64,000 nt of DNA from Rhodobacteraceae bacterium HLUCCA12 (lineage in GTDB: Bacteria > Pseudomonadota > Alphaproteobacteria > Rhodobacterales > Rhodobacteraceae): positions 124,001 to 188,000 of the forward strand of contig LJSV01000003.1 of NCBI GenBank assembly GCA_001314715.1. The letters run 5' to 3'. The notes under the pieces were generated by a model. The model was not told the origin of the DNA. It saw only the letters and a program-made list of their open reading frames with translations, and ran no database searches. Position numbers and translations under genes: made by a program. Shown one piece after another: positions 18,861 to 27,770 of the stretch (positions are counted from its first letter, which is position 1; the number at the start of each line of letters is the position of its first letter).

Positions 18861-19070
18861 ATGAAATTCTTCGAACTTGCAAAGACCTTCCGCGACGACG
18901 AATCCGGCGCGGTGACCGTTGACTGGGTCGTGCTGACCGCCGCCATCGTCGGCCTGGGCATTGCCGTGATCGCCTCGGTGCGTGGCGGAGTGACCGAACT
19001 GGGTGACTCGATCGAGACCTCGCTTGAAGGTGGCGAAGTTGAAGCGCTCGACCTCGACGGCGACGGCTGA
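18861..19070 (+). CDS. flp: Flp-type type IVb pilin
   Basis: This 69-residue protein is the major pilin of the Tad pilus. After a short charged leader (RDDESGA) it has the hydrophobic assembly helix VTVDWVVLTAAIVGLGIAV. The prepilin peptidase CpaA would cut at the Gly before AVTV. Asp takes the place of the usual fifth-position Glu, which is common in pilins of this group. The tail is unusually acidic (ETSLEGGEVEALDLDGDG). GGAG precedes the start and a strong terminator follows, so the pilin can be made in excess over the other Tad proteins. Confidence 0.9.
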   Translation: MKFFELAKTFRDDESGAVTVDWVVLTAAIVGLGIAVIASVRGGVTELGDSIETSLEGGEVEALDLDGDG

Positions 19071-19105
19071 TCGTGCCTCGCCTCACGCTCGAACGGGCGT
19101 CACCA

Positions 19106-19135
19106 AAGCCGCGCCCCCTCGGCGCGGCTTGTTTT
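19106..19135 (+). terminator. Intrinsic terminator after flp
   Basis: AAGCCGCGCC (19106-19115), a CCCTC loop and GGCGCGGCTT (19121-19130) form a perfect 10-bp stem, followed by GTTTT. It separates the pilin gene from cpaB. Confidence 0.85.
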
Positions 19136-19253
19136 CGTCCGGCGCCCGTTCGACGCGTCCGCTGATGCGCCATTCGCCCCGATGCCAGCGTGACACCCAT
19201 TGTCAGCGGCATGACGGCACCCCCTTCGCCACCGCGAACAAAGGAAAGAGCCC

Positions 19254-20093
19254 ATGCGCACCACCCAGATTGCCGTGCTGATTGTCGGCCTTGGCCTTGC
19301 CGGGTTCGGCGTCTATATGGCGCAAAGCTACGTCAACCAGACCCAGGCGGCGATCGCTGCCGTCCAGTCCAGGGAATCCTCGCAACCGCAGATCGAAACG
19401 GTCGATGTCTATGTCGCCGCGCGCGAGATCCGCTATGGCGAGCCGATCGCCGAAGACGATGTTCGCGCCGTCAGCTGGCCCACGGATGCCATGCCCGACG
19501 GGGTGTTCCAGGATCTGGCCGAACTGGTGCCCGACCCCGACAGCCCCCGCATCGCCCTGCGCGCGATGGAACCGAACGAACCGCTGCTGGAGGTCAAGGT
19601 CAGCCGCCCCGGCCAGTCGGCCGGCGTTGCGGCGCAACTGTCGCGCGGCATGCGCGCCTTCACGATCCGCGTCGATTCCAACAGCGGCATTTCCGGCTCT
19701 TTGCGCCCGTCGGACACGGTCGATATCTACTGGACCGGGCGCGGCTCGGACGGTGGCGAGGTCACCCGCCTGATCAGCAGCGGCGTCCGGATCATCGCGC
19801 TGGATGAAAACGGCGATCAGGACCGCACCTTCAGCGGTATTCCACGCACCGTCACGGTCGAGGCCGCGCCGGAACTGGTGGCCACGATGGCGCAGGGCCA
19901 ATCGACCGGGCGGCTGTCGCTGTCGGTCGTGGGGCTGGACGACACCACCGCGCTCAGCGCTTTCCAGATCGACCGCCGCAGCCTTCTGGGCGTCGAGGCC
20001 CCCGAACCCGAGGCCGCCGCGCCCGAACGCTGCACCGTGCGCACGCGCCGCGGGTCCGAAGTGGTCAACATGGAAATCCCCTGCACCAACTGA
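19254..20093 (+). CDS. cpaB: Flp pilus assembly protein CpaB
   Basis: CpaB/RcpC is a periplasmic component thought to stabilise the Tad secretin. The 279-residue protein has an N-terminal transmembrane anchor (about residues 5-24), an SAF domain (VDVYVAAREIRYGEPIAEDDV, about residues 48-112), and a C-terminal CpaB domain with PSDTVDIYWTG and VTVEAAPE. The last residues end with two Cys that could pair (ERCTVRTR and EIPCTN). It opens the main Tad gene set after the flp terminator. Confidence 0.92.
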   Translation: MRTTQIAVLIVGLGLAGFGVYMAQSYVNQTQAAIAAVQSRESSQPQIETVDVYVAAREIRYGEPIAEDDVRAVSWPTDAMPDGVFQDLAELVPDPDSPRIALRAMEPNEPLLEVKVSRPGQSAGVAAQLSRGMRAFTIRVDSNSGISGSLRPSDTVDIYWTGRGSDGGEVTRLISSGVRIIALDENGDQDRTFSGIPRTVTVEAAPELVATMAQGQSTGRLSLSVVGLDDTTALSAFQIDRRSLLGVEAPEPEAAAPERCTVRTRRGSEVVNMEIPCTN

Positions 20094-20112
20094 GGTGCAT
20101 TTATGCCACGGC

Positions 20113-20136
20113 AGCGCCCCACCATGTTGGGGCGCT
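20113..20136 (+). terminator. Hairpin after cpaB
   Basis: AGCGCCCCA (20113-20121) pairs with TGGGGCGCT (20128-20136) around a CCATGT loop and is followed by only two T residues. It may attenuate transcription between cpaB and cpaC. Confidence 0.6.
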
Positions 20137-20164
20137 TTGCCATGCAAACCACCACCACTGGAAC

Positions 20165-20274
20165 CAATTGTGCGAGAACGACTGAACTTTTCGCGCCAAT
20201 CAATTGATTCTTGCAATAAAAAGCCGATTCAAGCATTCTGATGCGAAATCGGGGCGTCAGACTTCGAACAATTG
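20165..20274 (+). promoter_or_regulatory. AT-rich control region upstream of cpaC
   Basis: This part of the 207-bp gap between cpaB and cpaC is clearly richer in A+T than its surroundings. It holds CAATTG three times (20165, 20201, 20269); the middle one is the centre of the 12-bp palindrome AATCAATTGATT (20198-20209). With the hairpin upstream, it suggests that cpaC has its own regulated promoter. No -35/-10 pair can be fixed by eye. Confidence 0.4.
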
Positions 20275-20300
20275 AGGCGTGATCAGCGAGGCAGGATCAC

Positions 20301-21656
20301 ATGACAGCGAAGAACTGGATCGCGTCAGCCGTGACGCTGGCAATGCTCGGGCTGGGTCTGATGGCCGCAGCCCCGTCACCCGTTTCGGCCGAGACCTTGC
20401 GCATCATGCGCGGCAATGTGAACGAAACGCTGGTCGTGCCGATGAACCGCGCGGTGGTGGTCGAAACGGACATGTCCTTTGCCGAACTGTCCATCGCCAA
20501 CCCCGGCATCGCCGATATCTCAACCCTGTCCGACCGCTCGATCTATGTTCTGGGCAAGGCGCCGGGGCGCACGACGCTGACCATTCTTGGCCCCGAGGGC
20601 GATCTGATCGCCAATGTCGAGGTCCATGTCGCGCCCGATGTCGCCGAATTCCGCGAACGTCTGCGCCAGATTCTGCCGAACGAACAGATCGAGGTGCGTA
20701 CCGCCAATGACGGGATCGTCCTGTCCGGCACGGTGTCGTCGATCTCGCGTCTGGATGCGGCGATGGAGCTGGCCGAACGCTATGCGCCTGAACGCGTGTC
20801 GAACCTGATGACCGTGGGCGGCACGCATCAGGTGATGCTGCGCGTGCGCTTTTCCGAGGTGCAGCGCAACGCCGCGCAGAACCTGTCGGCGAACCTGAAC
20901 ATCGGCGAGGGGCTGGCGCCGGTGGCAAACCAGTTGCGCACCGATGGCGGCGAAGGCACCCTGAGCGGCGGATTCGGGATCGGCGCGGTCCAGTTCCAGG
21001 TGCTGCTTGAGGCGCTGGAATCGAACGGGCTGGCGCGCACCCTGTCCGAACCCAGCCTGACCTCGCTTTCGGGGCAAGAGGCGGCCTTTCTGGCCGGGGG
21101 CGAATTCCCGGTGCCGGTGGCCGGTGAGGATGGAAACATCACCATCGAATATCGCCCCTTCGGGGTCGAGTTGACCTTTACGCCGCGCGTGCTGGATGGC
21201 GATGTGATCAACCTGATGATGGACGCCTCGGTCAGCAGTCTCGATACCGCGACCACGGTAAGCACCGGCGGCGTGTCTGTGCCGGCCCTGCGGCGGCGAC
21301 AGACCTCGACCACGGTCGAGTTGCGCGACGGCGAAAGCTTTGCCATCGCCGGGCTGTTGCAGGACGATTTTCGCGGCAACACGCGGCAGGTGCCGTGGCT
21401 TGGCGATATTCCCATCCTGGGCGCGTTGTTCCGCAGTTCCGACTATCAGCGGTCGCAAAGCGAGCTGGTCATCTTTGTGACCGCGCATCTGGTCACCCCC
21501 ACACGGGGCGAGGCCCTGATGCTGCCGACGGACCGCGTGCGCCTGCCCAACGAGGCCGATCTGTTCCTCCACGGGCGCCTGACCGGACAGTCCGGCGGGG
21601 CGGGCGAAGTCGCGCGGCAGGACTTCCGCGGCGGCTACGGCTATGTGATGGATTGA
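20301..21656 (+). CDS. cpaC: Tad pilus secretin CpaC
   Basis: CpaC/RcpA forms the outer-membrane ring through which the Flp pilus passes. The 451-residue protein has a signal peptide (about residues 1-30, ending VSAET), an N-terminal pilus-secretin domain (VPMNRAVVVETDMSFAEL), a BON-like repeat (about 105-165), and the C-terminal secretin beta domain. The latter shows the family marks EPSLTSLSGQEAAFLAGGEFP and PWLGDIPILGALFRS. The length is normal for Tad secretins, which are shorter than type II secretins. Confidence 0.95.
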   Translation: MTAKNWIASAVTLAMLGLGLMAAAPSPVSAETLRIMRGNVNETLVVPMNRAVVVETDMSFAELSIANPGIADISTLSDRSIYVLGKAPGRTTLTILGPEGDLIANVEVHVAPDVAEFRERLRQILPNEQIEVRTANDGIVLSGTVSSISRLDAAMELAERYAPERVSNLMTVGGTHQVMLRVRFSEVQRNAAQNLSANLNIGEGLAPVANQLRTDGGEGTLSGGFGIGAVQFQVLLEALESNGLARTLSEPSLTSLSGQEAAFLAGGEFPVPVAGEDGNITIEYRPFGVELTFTPRVLDGDVINLMMDASVSSLDTATTVSTGGVSVPALRRRQTSTTVELRDGESFAIAGLLQDDFRGNTRQVPWLGDIPILGALFRSSDYQRSQSELVIFVTAHLVTPTRGEALMLPTDRVRLPNEADLFLHGRLTGQSGGAGEVARQDFRGGYGYVMD

Positions 21657-21672
21657 AACGGGGCGCACAAAG

Positions 21673-22287
21673 ATGATCACTCGGCGGTTTGTTGTTCTGG
21701 GTCTTGGCTGCACGGCACTTGCCGCCTGCGACGACCCGCGCGAATTGGGCGCCGCGCTGGACGAGGGCGAATTCGGCAATCCCACCGCCCACAACCACCT
21801 GGTGCAGACCGGGCAGATGCCCTATGTGATCGATCTGGCCGAACGGTTTGCCGAAGAGGTGCCGACCACCGTCAACTTCGCCTTCGACAGCGCCGCGCTG
21901 AATGGCGAGGCGCAATCGATCCTGCGCCGCCAGGCGCACTGGATCAACCAGTTCCCCGAGGTGACATTTCGCGTCTTTGGCCATACCGATCTGGTGGGCT
22001 CGGCCGCCTACAACCACCAGTTGGGGTTGCGCCGGGCGCGGGCGGTGGTGAACTTCCTGGCCCGCCATGGCGTCAGCCGCGCGCGGCTTGAGGCGCTGGT
22101 GTCGCATGGCGACACCCAGCCGCTGATCTTTACCCAGGCGCGCGAACGCCAGAACCGCCGTACCGTGACCGAGGTGTCGGGTTTCCAGCAGCGCCATCCC
22201 ACCGTTCTCAACGGCCAGTATGCGCGGATCATTCACCGCGAATATGTCGAAAGCGCCGTGCGCGAACGCCCCGATCCCTATCGCTAA
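21673..22287 (+). CDS. OmpA-like lipoprotein of the Tad locus
   Basis: The 204-residue protein has a lipoprotein signal (LAAC, Cys at about residue 19) and an OmpA-type peptidoglycan-binding domain (about residues 65-170) with FAFDSAALNGEA and the core FGHTDLVGSAAYN. OmpA-like genes occur at this place in many alphaproteobacterial Tad clusters, where they probably anchor the secretin to murein; this role is inferred from position. It starts 16 bp after cpaC. Confidence 0.85.
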   Translation: MITRRFVVLGLGCTALAACDDPRELGAALDEGEFGNPTAHNHLVQTGQMPYVIDLAERFAEEVPTTVNFAFDSAALNGEAQSILRRQAHWINQFPEVTFRVFGHTDLVGSAAYNHQLGLRRARAVVNFLARHGVSRARLEALVSHGDTQPLIFTQARERQNRRTVTEVSGFQQRHPTVLNGQYARIIHREYVESAVRERPDPYR

Positions 22288-22511
22288 CGCCGCGCTTGCC
22301 GCCGTCGCAGGGCGCCGGGGCGCGTTTTTCTGCTCTCCGGCAGTCAAAACCTGTTCCTGACAGCCAAACAATTACGTTTTTTTAGCCCAACTATCGCCAA
22401 GATTAACGGCGAGTCTGGCATCAGCCCGGATTGCGCGCGGCTGCGTGTCATCCAAGCATCCGATTGGCGGTGCGGGCTCTGCCGAAGGCAGCAGCGTGAA
22501 GGAATGTCTGA

Positions 22512-23747
22512 ATGTCGAGCAATGCAGCAGCCGTAAGAAACCCTGTCCCCATCCGTGCCTGCACGGTGTCGCGCGATGTGCAGAACTTCGATCTTCTGAT
22601 CGAGGACATGGAGGCCGAACTCGGCGAAAGCTGGGGGGATCTGAGCTTTCAGAACGCGCTGAAGTATCTGGACCTGCCCGAAGCCCGGTCACTGGAATTC
22701 ATCGCCATCGCCCTGGACGACGAGGATGAGGCGAATCTGACGCAGGTTCAGGCCATCATCCAGCGCGCGCGCAGTCTCGATATCCATGTGATCCTGATCG
22801 CCGAAGAACTGGGTCCGATCATCCTGCACCGGCTCTTGCGGCTGGGGGCCAGCGATTTCGTGCCCTATCCGCTGCCCGAGGGGGCGCTGCATGACGCGAT
22901 CGAGCGCCTGGCACAGCCTGCGCCGGTCGCGGGAACCACAGGCGCGCCACAGACCCGCAAGCTGGGCGATCGCAACGGCTCGGTGATCGCGGTGCACCCG
23001 CTGGCCGGTGGCACCGGCGCCACCACGCTTGCGGTGAACATGGCCTGGGAACTGGCCAACCAGCGCGGCAACGACGCGCCGCGGGTCTGCATCCTGGACC
23101 TGGACCTGCAAACGGGCTCGGTTTCGACCTATCTCGACCTCGCGCGGACCGAAAAGGTGTTCGAACTTCTGTCGAACACCGCGATGATGGACCGCGACTT
23201 CTTTTTCAGCACGCTCCAGACCTTCAACGAAAAACTGAAGGTTCTGACCGCGGCGTCGGACATGCTGCCATTGGATCTGATCACGACCGACGACATCTCG
23301 CGCGTGATCGACATGGCACGCGCGAATTTCGATTTCGTGGTAATCGACATGCCCGGCACCGTTGTCCAGTGGACCGAGACAGTTCTCAACGCCGCCGATG
23401 TCTATTACGCCATGATGGAGCTGGACATGCGCTCGGCGCAGAATGCGCTACGCCTGATCCGCGCCCTCAAGGCCGAGGAATTGCCCCTGTCCAAGCTGCG
23501 CTACGTGCTCAACCGCGCGCCGCGCTTTACCGATCTTTCGGGCCGCGCGCGGGCAAAGCGCATGGCCGAAAGCCTGGATATCACGATCGAGGTGTCGCTG
23601 CCCGATGGCACCGGCCAAGTGACCCATGCCAACGATCACGGCCTGCCGCTGTCGGAAATCGCGCCCAAGAACCCGCTTCTCAAGGAAATCCGCAAGCTGG
23701 CGCAGGGTCATCTGGAAAGCCAGCGCAGCGCCGCGCAGGCCGCCTGA
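22512..23747 (+). CDS. cpaE: CpaE/TadZ pilus-localisation ATPase-like protein
   Basis: CpaE/TadZ positions the Tad machine at the pole. The 411-residue protein has an N-terminal receiver-like domain (about residues 12-135) without an obvious phosphorylation site, and a MinD/ParA-like domain from about residue 157. The P-loop reads AGGTGATT (165-172), lacking both lysines of the usual KGGxGKT; the later ILDLDLQTGSV and VVIDMPG strands are kept. ATP binding may thus be weak or altered. Upstream, a 224-bp gap without a gene holds a short GC hairpin followed by five T residues (22312-22329). Confidence 0.9.
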   Translation: MSSNAAAVRNPVPIRACTVSRDVQNFDLLIEDMEAELGESWGDLSFQNALKYLDLPEARSLEFIAIALDDEDEANLTQVQAIIQRARSLDIHVILIAEELGPIILHRLLRLGASDFVPYPLPEGALHDAIERLAQPAPVAGTTGAPQTRKLGDRNGSVIAVHPLAGGTGATTLAVNMAWELANQRGNDAPRVCILDLDLQTGSVSTYLDLARTEKVFELLSNTAMMDRDFFFSTLQTFNEKLKVLTAASDMLPLDLITTDDISRVIDMARANFDFVVIDMPGTVVQWTETVLNAADVYYAMMELDMRSAQNALRLIRALKAEELPLSKLRYVLNRAPRFTDLSGRARAKRMAESLDITIEVSLPDGTGQVTHANDHGLPLSEIAPKNPLLKEIRKLAQGHLESQRSAAQAA

Positions 23748-23760
23748 AGGAAATCATTGA

Positions 23761-25227
23761 ATGTTTTCACGTTTCAAGAAGGATCAGCCGGCGGAACAAC
23801 AGCAGCCGCCCGCCTCGCGCGCCGTGCCCCAGCCGGCCGAGGCGCCGGTCAGCGGCTCGGCCCAGCCCAGCGCGCAGAGCCGGCCAAGCCCACGGCTGAC
23901 CAAACCGCAAGCCGCGCCTGCGGCGGCCGCACCGGCTGACCGCGATCGCAGGCGGCGCCAACGGATCATCGAGCTGAAATCCGAACTGCATCAACGCCTG
24001 CTGGACAATCTCAACCTCGCGGCCCTCGATTCGGCAAGCGAGGCCGAACTGCGCGCCGAAATCGCCTCGATCACGGCCGAAGCCCTGAACGAGATGAGCT
24101 TCGTCCTGACCAGCGAAGAGCGCCTGGCGCTCAACCAGGACCTCTATCACGAGGTGCGCGGCCTTGGCCCGCTGGAACCCCTGCTGAAGGACGAGAGCGT
24201 CAACGACATCCTGGTGAACGGCCCGCAGCGCGTCTTTGTCGAACGCAACGGCAAGCTGGAGCTGACCGACATCACCTTCAAGGACGAGCGCCATCTGCTG
24301 CGCATCATCGACAAGATCGTCTCGGCCGTCGGCCGCCGGGTCGACGAATCGAACCCCTATGTCGATGCGCGTCTTGCCGATGGATCACGCTTCAACGCCA
24401 TGGTCCCGCCGGTCGCGGTTGACGGCTCTCTGGTCTCGATCCGCAAATTCAAGAAGGAAAAGCTGGGGATCGACGATCTGGTGCGCTTCGGCGCCTTTTC
24501 CGACGAAATGGCGATGTATCTCGAAGCGGCGGTGGCGACACGGCTGAACGTCATCGTCTCGGGCGGCACCGGGTCGGGCAAGACCACGACCCTCAATGCC
24601 CTGTCCAGCTATATCGACAACCACGAACGCATCCTGACGATCGAGGATACGGCCGAATTGCAGCTTCAGCAGGTGCATGTCGGCCGGATGGAAAGCCGAC
24701 CGCCCAATGTCGAAGGCAAGGGCGCGGTGACCCAGCGCGACTGCCTGCGCAACGCGCTGCGCATGCGTCCTGACCGGATCATCGTCGGCGAGACCCGCGG
24801 CGAGGAAGTGATCGACATGTTGCAGGCCATGAATACCGGGCACGACGGCTCGATGACCACGATCCACGCCAACTCGGCCCGCGACGGCGTCAGCCGGCTT
24901 GAAAACATGGTCGCCATGGCCGGTATCGAGATGCCGCTCAAGGCCGTGCGCAGCCAGATCGCCAGCGCCGTCAACCTGATCGTGCAGGTCTCGCGCCTGC
25001 AGGACGGCTCGCGCCGCATGGTCTCGGTGACCGAGATCACGGGCATGGAAGGCGAGATCATCACCATGCAGGAAGTGTTCCGCTTTGAACGCACCGGGCT
25101 TGAGCCCAATGGCAAGATCATCGGCCATTTCACTGGCTGTGGCATTCGCTCGAATTATTCCGAACGCTTCCGGCGCTGGGGTTACGATCTGCCCGCGTCG
25201 GTCTATGACCAGGTCGCAGTGGGGTAA
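23761..25227 (+). CDS. cpaF: Tad secretion ATPase CpaF
   Basis: CpaF/TadA is the hexameric ATPase that drives Flp pilus extension. The 488-residue protein has a disordered Gln/Pro/Ala-rich start (residues 8-60), an N-terminal domain of the family, and a RecA-like domain with Walker [10 protein letters not shown] (268-276), an Asp/His-box region ([10 protein letters not shown]) and Walker B region [11 protein letters not shown], then [17 protein letters not shown] precedes the ATG. It follows cpaE by 13 bp and precedes tadB by 5 bp. Confidence 0.97.
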   Translation: MFSRFKKDQPAEQQQPPASRAVPQPAEAPVSGSAQPSAQSRPSPRLTKPQAAPAAAAPADRDRRRRQRIIELKSELHQRLLDNLNLAALDSASEAELRAEIASITAEALNEMSFVLTSEERLALNQDLYHEVRGLGPLEPLLKDESVNDILVNGPQRVFVERNGKLELTDITFKDERHLLRIIDKIVSAVGRRVDESNPYVDARLADGSRFNAMVPPVAVDGSLVSIRKFKKEKLGIDDLVRFGAFSDEMAMYLEAAVATRLNVIVSGGTGSGKTTTLNALSSYIDNHERILTIEDTAELQLQQVHVGRMESRPPNVEGKGAVTQRDCLRNALRMRPDRIIVGETRGEEVIDMLQAMNTGHDGSMTTIHANSARDGVSRLENMVAMAGIEMPLKAVRSQIASAVNLIVQVSRLQDGSRRMVSVTEITGMEGEIITMQEVFRFERTGLEPNGKIIGHFTGCGIRSNYSERFRRWGYDLPASVYDQVAVG

Positions 25228-25232
25228 CCGGG

Positions 25233-26201
25233 ATGAGCATTTCACCGACACTGATCATCTATCTGCTGATCTTCGGCGGCATCGTCCTGTTGGTCGAGGC
25301 GATCTATCTGATGGTGTTCGGCCGCTCGATCCGGTTGGGCAGCCGCATGAACCGGCGGCTGGAGATGCTGGATGCGAACGCCAGCCGGCAAGAGGCGATC
25401 GAGCGTTTGCGCAAGGAGATCAACCAGCACGGCAAGAGCCGGGGCATCCCCTTTTATTCGCTGCTGGCCGACAAGGCGGCCAAGGGAAAGATCGCGTTCT
25501 CGCCGGTCGCGCTGATCGGACTGATGGTCTTGTTGGCCGGGGTCGCCTTCGTGGCGCTGACGATGGCCACCGGGGCGCCACCGCTGGTCAAGCTGGGGGT
25601 TTCAGCGGTCATGGGCGTTGGCGCAGTCTGGTTCTGGGTCGCCGGCAAGGCGCGCAAACGCTATCAGATGATCGAGGAACAGTTGCCTGACGCCATCGAC
25701 ATGCTGGTTCGGGGTTTGCGCGTGGGGCACCCCTTTGTTCAGGCCCTGTCCGGCGCGGCAAAAGAAATTCCCGATCCGTTGGGCACCGAGCTTGGCTTCA
25801 TCGCCGACGAGGCCGCCTATGGCCGCGACATGGGCGAGGCGCTGATGGCCTTTGCCGAACGCATCGAGATGCAGGATTTACGCTTTCTGGCCGTGGCGGT
25901 GACGATCCAGCAGCAATCGGGCGGCAACCTGGCCGATATCCTGGACGGTTTGTCAAAGGTCGTCCGCGCGCGCTTCAAGCTGTTTCGCAAGGTCCGCGCC
26001 ATCACCGCCGAGGCCAAGTGGTCTGGCATGTTCCTGTCGGGCTTTCCGATCGCGGCCATGCTGATGATCAGTCTCATCAAGCCCGATTACTACGACGAAG
26101 TAAAGGAAACCGCGCTGTTCATCCCGGCCTCCCTGGTGGTCTTTGCCCTGCTGGCCGTGAACATTCTCTACATGCGCAAGATGGTCAACATCAAGGTTTG
26201 A
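25233..26201 (+). CDS. tadB: Tad inner-membrane platform protein TadB
   Basis: TadB forms, with TadC, the inner-membrane platform on which CpaF works. The 322-residue protein has a membrane segment at the start (about residues 6-28), a hydrophobic pair around 90-130, the T2SF domain (about 155-280; LPDAIDMLVRGLRVGHPFVQAL) and two helices at the end. It starts 5 bp after cpaF and is followed by tadC after 13 bp. Confidence 0.94.
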   Translation: MSISPTLIIYLLIFGGIVLLVEAIYLMVFGRSIRLGSRMNRRLEMLDANASRQEAIERLRKEINQHGKSRGIPFYSLLADKAAKGKIAFSPVALIGLMVLLAGVAFVALTMATGAPPLVKLGVSAVMGVGAVWFWVAGKARKRYQMIEEQLPDAIDMLVRGLRVGHPFVQALSGAAKEIPDPLGTELGFIADEAAYGRDMGEALMAFAERIEMQDLRFLAVAVTIQQQSGGNLADILDGLSKVVRARFKLFRKVRAITAEAKWSGMFLSGFPIAAMLMISLIKPDYYDEVKETALFIPASLVVFALLAVNILYMRKMVNIKV

Positions 26202-26214
26202 ACGGAGCGCGGCA

Positions 26215-27198
26215 ATGACCCTGGATACTGCACTGCAAGCCCTTGGCTCGCCACTGGTCCTGATGGCGCTTCTCGCGGTGGCCGGGTTGACCCTGGTGCT
26301 GTTCGCCGTGACCGGCGGCAAACGCCAGTCTGCCGACCCGTTGCAGAAATTGCGCCAGCAAACCAGCCAGGCGCAGCCCGAACGCGCCAGCAAACTGTCG
26401 CGCCGCGAAGAGCAAACATCGATCCAGAAACGCCTGGATCGCTACAAGTCCTTCCTTGAACCGGGCACCGAAGAAGAGAAATCGGCCGCCAAGCTTGAGA
26501 TGATCCAGGCGGGCTATCACGGCCGCCACGCGGTGCGCGACTTCCACGCCGCCAAGTTCATCATGGCGCTGGGCGGCCTGATGCTGGGCCTGGCCTATAC
26601 CATGCTGCAACCCGCCGATGACGAACGCTCACTTCTGATGATGGCGCTGCCGGTGCTGGCGCCCACGCTGATCGGGTATTACCTGCCGATCTACTGGGTG
26701 AACAAGCGCAAGGCGGAACGCCAGGAACAGATCTCACGCGGTTTCCCCGATGCGCTGGACATGCTGTTGATCTGCACCGGCGCCGGTCAATCGCTGGACC
26801 AGTCGATCAACCGGATCGCGCGCGATCTGCGGATGGGCTATCCGGCGCTGGCCGAGGAATTCGAGACCGTGGCGCATGAGATCAAGGCCGGCAAGGACCG
26901 CCTTGAAGTGCTCAAGGACATGGGCGAGCGGTGCGGCAATGTCGATATCCGCTCGTTCGTCACCGTGCTGATCCAGTCGGCCACCTATGGCACCTCGGTC
27001 TCGGACGCGCTGCGCGTCTATGCCGCCGAGATGCGCGACAAGCGGGTCATGCTGGCCGAGGAAAAGGCAAATGTCTTGCCCACCAAGCTGACACTGGGCA
27101 CAATGATGTTCACCGTGCCCCCCTTGCTGATCATCCTGATCGGCCCGTCGGTGCATGGTGTGATGGAACTGCTCAATACGGCGAATTTCACCCCATGA
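26215..27198 (+). CDS. tadC: Tad inner-membrane platform protein TadC
   Basis: The 327-residue protein is the TadB-related second platform subunit. Hydrophobic helices lie near residues 10-30, 117-135 and 140-160 and at the C-terminus (about 290-315). The T2SF domain contains FPDALDMLLICTGAGQSLDQ, the typical TadC phrase. Its stop overlaps the start of the next gene by 4 nt (ATGA), indicating translational coupling. Confidence 0.94.
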   Translation: MTLDTALQALGSPLVLMALLAVAGLTLVLFAVTGGKRQSADPLQKLRQQTSQAQPERASKLSRREEQTSIQKRLDRYKSFLEPGTEEEKSAAKLEMIQAGYHGRHAVRDFHAAKFIMALGGLMLGLAYTMLQPADDERSLLMMALPVLAPTLIGYYLPIYWVNKRKAERQEQISRGFPDALDMLLICTGAGQSLDQSINRIARDLRMGYPALAEEFETVAHEIKAGKDRLEVLKDMGERCGNVDIRSFVTVLIQSATYGTSVSDALRVYAAEMRDKRVMLAEEKANVLPTKLTLGTMMFTVPPLLIILIGPSVHGVMELLNTANFTP

Positions 27199-27749
27199 TC
27201 CGCATGATCGGCACGGCGCTGGGGCTTTGTTGCCTCGTCGCCGCCTGCCAACCGACCGAAACCTTCACGCCCGACCGCCTGCCCGGTCGCGACATCGCCG
27301 TGGAAGAGGCCGTGGACGGGCTGATCGTCGGTCATCGCCTGATGGCGGCGGGGGAATACGACCTGGCGCTGCGCGCCTATTTCCGCGCCACGGCCGAGGA
27401 CGGGCCGAATGTCGATGTCCTGTCCGCGATCGGCTCGGCCAACCTGCGTCTTGGCCGCCTGGGACAGGCCGAAAGCATGCTGCGCCGTGCCATCGACCTT
27501 GACCCCGAATTCGTGCCCGCGCTGAACAATCTTGGCGTGGTCCTGGTCGAACGCCGCCGCTGGAGCGAGGCGCAACACCTGTTCCAGACCGCCTTTGCGC
27601 TCGACAGCGGGCGGGCGCGCGAAATCCGCGAAAACCTGCGCCTTGCTATCGCAAATCTGGACGATTCAGGCTATACTGAGGAAAACAACAATGAATTCGC
27701 TCTGGTGCGGCGCGGAAACGGACGCTTTCTGTTGCTGTCGACACCCTGA
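27195..27749 (+). CDS. TadD-like TPR lipoprotein
   Basis: The 184-residue protein has a lipoprotein signal (LVAAC, Cys 18) and TPR repeats from about residue 45 to 150. TadD proteins are outer-membrane-associated lipoproteins needed for Tad pilus assembly; position directly after tadC supports this role. The start overlaps the tadC stop. The end departs from the TPR pattern with an acidic/Asn patch (TEENNNEF). Confidence 0.8.
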   Translation: MIRMIGTALGLCCLVAACQPTETFTPDRLPGRDIAVEEAVDGLIVGHRLMAAGEYDLALRAYFRATAEDGPNVDVLSAIGSANLRLGRLGQAESMLRRAIDLDPEFVPALNNLGVVLVERRRWSEAQHLFQTAFALDSGRAREIRENLRLAIANLDDSGYTEENNNEFALVRRGNGRFLLLSTP

Positions 27750-27770
27750 GCATCGAGCAGTGAAGGAAAC

